The notes beneath the pieces are model-generated. The model searched no databases. It had not been told where the DNA came from and worked only from the letters and a program-made list of their open reading frames with translations. Positions 59,815 through 64,000 of a stretch of 64,000 nucleotides of DNA are shown here, one piece after another (the first letter of the stretch is position 1; the number at the start of each line of letters is the position of its first letter). The stretch is from an uncultured delta proteobacterium. Its GTDB lineage: Bacteria > Desulfobacterota > Desulfobulbia > Desulfobulbales > Desulfocapsaceae. The stretch spans positions 1 through 64,000 of the forward strand of contig CAIUQR010000032.1 in NCBI GenBank assembly GCA_903901335.1. Reading direction: 5' to 3'. A program made the position numbers and the translations under genes.

Positions 59815-61878
59815 CTATTCGACTTTTCTTTCAGCGACTATCTTTTCTGCAATATGGGCGGGGACCACCTCGTAATGTGAAAAGGACACCGTAAAAGAAC
59901 CACGCCCTCCGGTCATGGATGTAAGATCCGTGGCATAGACCTGGATCTCAGCCATCGGTACCTGGGCATTGATGATCTCATTTTTTTCATCCGAGTCCAT
60001 TCCCATGACTTTTCCGCGTCGGGAATTCAGATCTCCCATGATATCGCCGACATGTTCCTTGCCGACCCGGATCGACATATTCATGATCGGCTCAAGAAGA
60101 ACGAGGCCCGCCTCCTGAGCAGCTTTCTTGAAGGCCAGAGAGCCTGCAATTTTGAAGGCCATTTCCGAAGAATCGACGTTATGAAACGACCCATCCACCA
60201 GAGAAATCTTCACATCAACGACCGGAAAACCAGCCAATACACCTTTTTCCATTGCTTCCTGGATACCTTTGTCAACGGCAGGACGGTACCCCTGCGGAAT
60301 AACGCCGCCGACAATCTTATCTACGAATTCGTACCCTGCTCCCGAGGGTTGCGGCTCCATCTCAATCCAGCAATCGCCGAATTGACCTCGGCCGCCACTC
60401 TGCTTCTTATGTTTTCCCTGGACCCGAGCCTTACCTTTAATAGTCTCCAGATACGGAATCTTGGGAAGAGAGAGCCCCATCTCAACCCCGAACTTGCGCT
60501 TGATCCTTGATCCGACTACCTCAAGATGCACCTGGCCGACGCCGGAGAGCAGGACCTCTGCTGTCTGTTGCTCCCTGGTGACGCGGAGCGTCAGATCTTC
60601 ATCGAGTATTTTGGTGATGGAAGAAAAGAGTTTTTCCTCTTCGCCTTTTTTTGCACTGACAGCATAGGAAATGACGGGTGCAAAAGAACGCAGCGGTTCG
60701 TAAACTATATGGGCGTTGGTATCGCAGAGGGTATCTCCGGTGGTTGTTTCCTTTAATTTTGCAACGGCGACAATCATCCCCGGACCAATCTGTTCGACCG
60801 CTCTTTGCTCCTTCCCTTCCAGGACATAAAGCTGGCCGAATCGCTCGCTTGTCTGCTTGCTGGAATTATAAAAGGTATCACCTGCAAGTGACCCGGAATA
60901 TACCCTGAAGATGGTCAACCTTCCTGCATAGGGGTCTGCCATGGTCTTAAAGACAAAGGCCGAGAATTTCTCATCGACAGCCGGTCTTCGTTCCATCGGC
61001 TCACCGGTTTTCGGATCCTTCCCGACCTTGACCGGCCGGTCTGCGGGTGATGGCAGATATTGATTTATCGCTTCGAGCAGGGCTTCCGTTCCTTTATTGA
61101 GAGTCGCCGATCCGACACAGACCGGAGCAATGGCGCCCGAGGCAACGCCCAGTCTCAAACCCGTCCGAATCTCATCCTCCGAGAGTTCCCCTTCCTCCAA
61201 AAACTTTTCGATCAGCTCATCATCCGTCTCGGCTACATTTTCCATCAGGCTCTCACGGTAAATGGAGACATCATCCTGCAGCTCAGCAGGAACTTCGATC
61301 TCCTTCATCGTGCCTTTATTGCCTTCGTCAAAAAGATAGGCCTTTCCGGAAACGAGATCCACCAGGCCCTTGAAATTATCTTCGGCCCCTATGGGTAGAT
61401 TGATAACAACCGGGGAAAACGGCAGAGACCTCTTGATCTCTTCCAGAGTCCTCTCGAAGTCGGCACGCTCCCGATCCATTTTATTGATATTGATGATACA
61501 GGGTAACGACCTTTCCGCGACAAAATCAGCAAATTTTACTGTCTGCCCTTTCACTCCCATGACCGCGCCGACGGTGAAGACGACACCATCGCATATCTGA
61601 GAAGCAAAGAGAGTCTCATTGATAAAATTGTCATCGCCGGGTGTATCAATCAGATACACCTCATGCTTTTTCCAAAGATAATTATGAAAGGAAGAACTGA
61701 TCGAGATATTTCGTTTGATCTCCTCTTCCTCATAGTCCATGCAGGAACTGCCATCGTCAACCTTTCCCAACCTCTTGATCTTCCCTGCAGTGAACAAAAT
61801 GGCCTCAGCCAACGAAGTTTTTCCACAGTTTCCATGTCCGATAATTGCGATATTTCTGACCATATTTGCATCCTGCAT
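59815..61878 (-). CDS. Elongation factor G-like translational GTPase
   Basis: IGHGNCGKTSLAEAILFTAGKI; DTPGDDNF; NKMDRERADF; 687 aa with EF-G domain order. Confidence 0.9.
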   Translation of the reverse strand: MQDANMVRNIAIIGHGNCGKTSLAEAILFTAGKIKRLGKVDDGSSCMDYEEEEIKRNISISSSFHNYLWKKHEVYLIDTPGDDNFINETLFASQICDGVVFTVGAVMGVKGQTVKFADFVAERSLPCIININKMDRERADFERTLEEIKRSLPFSPVVINLPIGAEDNFKGLVDLVSGKAYLFDEGNKGTMKEIEVPAELQDDVSIYRESLMENVAETDDELIEKFLEEGELSEDEIRTGLRLGVASGAIAPVCVGSATLNKGTEALLEAINQYLPSPADRPVKVGKDPKTGEPMERRPAVDEKFSAFVFKTMADPYAGRLTIFRVYSGSLAGDTFYNSSKQTSERFGQLYVLEGKEQRAVEQIGPGMIVAVAKLKETTTGDTLCDTNAHIVYEPLRSFAPVISYAVSAKKGEEEKLFSSITKILDEDLTLRVTREQQTAEVLLSGVGQVHLEVVGSRIKRKFGVEMGLSLPKIPYLETIKGKARVQGKHKKQSGGRGQFGDCWIEMEPQPSGAGYEFVDKIVGGVIPQGYRPAVDKGIQEAMEKGVLAGFPVVDVKISLVDGSFHNVDSSEMAFKIAGSLAFKKAAQEAGLVLLEPIMNMSIRVGKEHVGDIMGDLNSRRGKVMGMDSDEKNEIINAQVPMAEIQVYATDLTSMTGGRGSFTVSFSHYEVVPAHIAEKIVAERKVE

Positions 61879-62137
61879 GAATATCTCCTCAAAATAAACT
61901 ATTCAACAAAACACTCGCCCATACCTTGTGTACCATTACCTGTTGGAATATTTTTCGCATTAAGAAAAATCCACCCCTCATATATTCAGTTTCACAGACC
62001 AAAGTCAACAACAAAGAAATGCCGGGAAGGCGACTATTTAGAGAGGGTTTAACGATTATCTGGAAAAATCAGAGAGGAAAAGGTATTCTCCCACGTGTTT
62101 TTCCACTATTTTCTATCAAAAATCTGGGGCACAACAA

Positions 62138-63727
62138 TTGAAAACTTCGTCACAGGACAGCGGGAAAATCGCCAGATCGGCAGGAACCGTTGGCATCGCG
62201 GTGATGAGCAGCCGCATTCTCGGGCTTGTCCGCGAGCAGGTATTTGCCGGTATGTTCGGGGCAGGGACGGCTTATGACGCCTTTGTTGTCGCCTTCCGGA
62301 TTCCCAACCTCTTAAGAGATCTCTTTGCCGAAGGTGCGCTTTCCGCAGCGTTTGTGACGGTATTTTCCGACTATGACACCAACAGGACGGAACATCAGAC
62401 CTGGCAGCTGGCCTCCAATGTCCTGGTTTTTTTTACAATTGCCCTCAGTATCATTACCATCCTGGGGATTGTGATGGCAGGTCCCATAGTATCCCTTTTT
62501 GCCCCGAATTTTGCAGAGATCCCCGGAAAAGTGTATCTGACGACGAAGTTGACAATGATCATGATGCCGTTTTTAGTCTTTATTTCGCTGGCGGCGGTCA
62601 TTATGGGGATACTGAACACCAAAGGCCGTTTTTTCGTGCCGGCTATGGCATCAACCTTTTTCAACCTGGGCTCAATCATCGGCGGTGTCGGTCTGGCCTA
62701 CCTTCTTCCCCGGTTCGGTCAACCACCCATTGTGGGTATGGCCATTGGCACCCTGGTCGGCGGAATACTCCAGCTGGGGATGCAGCTGCCTGCACTCTTC
62801 AAGACAGGTTTTACCTTCCGTTTTCATCTGAATCTTGCCGATCCCGGGCTCAAGCGGATATTACGACTGATGATCCCGGCCACCATCGGTCTATCGGCAA
62901 CCCAGATCAACCTCTTCATCAACACGAATTTCGCCTCATCCTGCGCAGAAGGTTCAGTCTCCTGGCTCCAGTATGCGTTCAGGCTTGTGCAGCTGCCGAT
63001 AGGGGTATTCGGTGTCGCATTTTCGATCGCCGCCATGCCGGTGCTTGCCCGGCATGCCGCCAGAAAGGATATTCAGGGGATGCGGGAGACGCTGGTGTCA
63101 TCCTTAACCATGGTGTTCTGCCTGACCATACCGGCGACAGCAGGACTGATCCTTCTGGCCGAACCGATCATCCGGCTGATCTTTGAACGGGGCGCCTTCA
63201 CGAGTATCGATACAACGGCAACCGCCCAGGCCCTTTCTTTATATGCCGTCGGCCTGTTCGCCTATTCGGCCAACAAGATCCTGGTTCCGGTCTTTTATGC
63301 CCTGGACGATACACGATATCCCGTCATTGCCAGTTTTATAGCTGTGATAGTCAATATTCTGATTATCTCTGCAACCATCAGTTCTTTCCAGCATAAGGCT
63401 ATCGCTTTGTCGATGTCCTGCACCATGCTCTTGAATTTTCTGATCCTGAGTGTGATTTTATTTAAAAAGATGAAAGGCTATTCTATCGCCTATCTGCTGA
63501 AAGGGGTGTTCAAGATTTGTACAGCGACAACGTGCATGTCTCTGTTGATCGTGGCAGCACGCACGGTCTTTGCCTCCTGGTTTATCGGCACCCTCCTGCA
63601 GAAAGCCTCTGCCATGCTCTTTCTGATTACCAGTGCCGCCCTCCTCTATGGCATTTCTCTGTATTTCCTGCGGTTGCCGGAACTGACGGAGATCATCGCT
63701 AAGTTGAAAGTAAAATTTATCCGTTGA
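62138..63727 (+). CDS. murJ: Lipid II flippase MurJ (TTG start)
   Basis: SRILGLVREQVFAGMFGAGTAYDAFVVAFRIPNLLRDLFAEGALSAAFVTVF. Confidence 0.95.
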   Translation: MKTSSQDSGKIARSAGTVGIAVMSSRILGLVREQVFAGMFGAGTAYDAFVVAFRIPNLLRDLFAEGALSAAFVTVFSDYDTNRTEHQTWQLASNVLVFFTIALSIITILGIVMAGPIVSLFAPNFAEIPGKVYLTTKLTMIMMPFLVFISLAAVIMGILNTKGRFFVPAMASTFFNLGSIIGGVGLAYLLPRFGQPPIVGMAIGTLVGGILQLGMQLPALFKTGFTFRFHLNLADPGLKRILRLMIPATIGLSATQINLFINTNFASSCAEGSVSWLQYAFRLVQLPIGVFGVAFSIAAMPVLARHAARKDIQGMRETLVSSLTMVFCLTIPATAGLILLAEPIIRLIFERGAFTSIDTTATAQALSLYAVGLFAYSANKILVPVFYALDDTRYPVIASFIAVIVNILIISATISSFQHKAIALSMSCTMLLNFLILSVILFKKMKGYSIAYLLKGVFKICTATTCMSLLIVAARTVFASWFIGTLLQKASAMLFLITSAALLYGISLYFLRLPELTEIIAKLKVKFIR

Positions 63728-63761
63728 AGGTCGTTTTTCTGCCCTTCGCAATGTAGAGTCT

Positions 63762-64000
63762 TCAGCATACACATCTTGCAAAAAAATCATTGGCCCTTTC
63801 GGCAGCCTGCTCCATCGAACTGCTCGTCTGCACCGCGGTGGCCAGATGGTGTCCGAATGTATAGGTCCCGGCATAATAATGGGTGAATTGCTTCAGTCTG
63901 CCAAGTTGCCGTTCCGTTGAAAAACGCTCCATAAGCAGCTCGATAAATCTGAAGTATATCTGTTCCCTTGAAAGCCGTGGTTGTTCCGGTTGGCAGCCAT
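63762..64000 (-). CDS. tRNA-dihydrouridine synthase, C-terminal part (truncated by window edge)
   Basis: Reverse translation RLKQFTHYYAGTYTFGHHLATAVQTSSSMEQAAERANDFFARCVC; Dus-like tail. Confidence 0.65.
   Translation of the reverse strand, partial: GCQPEQPRLSREQIYFRFIELLMERFSTERQLGRLKQFTHYYAGTYTFGHHLATAVQTSSSMEQAAERANDFFARCVC

Noticed and set aside
1-64000. CRISPR array, rRNA operon or intact prophage
   Set aside because: No regularly spaced direct repeats, no rRNA-like sequence and no phage structural genes were seen on reading both strands.

Overview
Bacterial chromosomal window. Gene content (desulfoferrodoxin, rubredoxin, futalosine-type menaquinone genes) suggests an anaerobic Desulfobacterota-like organism; this taxonomy is inference only. 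Most of the window is dense housekeeping sequence: dctA-malic enzyme, glmS, pyrE, hflX, nadE, mltG, lon, fumarase, mnmA-mtaB-cinA-recA, a cytochrome c oxidase operon, a near-complete mqn operon downstream of an rpoD-like sigma factor, malQ, tRNA-Glu(CTC), a histidine kinase, pepA, mdh, purM, an EF-G-like GTPase and murJ. The main accessory region is about 15.4-19.1 kb, between fumarase and a U32 peptidase. I read it as a decayed integron: a truncated IntI-type integrase with an in-frame stop, at least two attC-like imperfect palindromes with extrahelical bases of the same polarity, and two same-strand genes (a protein with a HEPN-like RX4H motif and an OmpA-domain protein) each preceded by a GTTRRCY core-like heptamer. 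A group II intron-like remnant, a REP/MITE-like inverted repeat and an IS transposase fragment lie in the same island. The integrase is on the same strand as the cassettes, which is the inverted arrangement. Other points of interest: hflX with a probable AUA start, a sigma-54-like promoter upstream of dctA, terminator-like hairpins inside or at the start of mltG and mqnE, an A2-type oxidase with a changed CuA loop, and several unlisted mini-ORFs. No CRISPR array, rRNA or intact prophage was seen.
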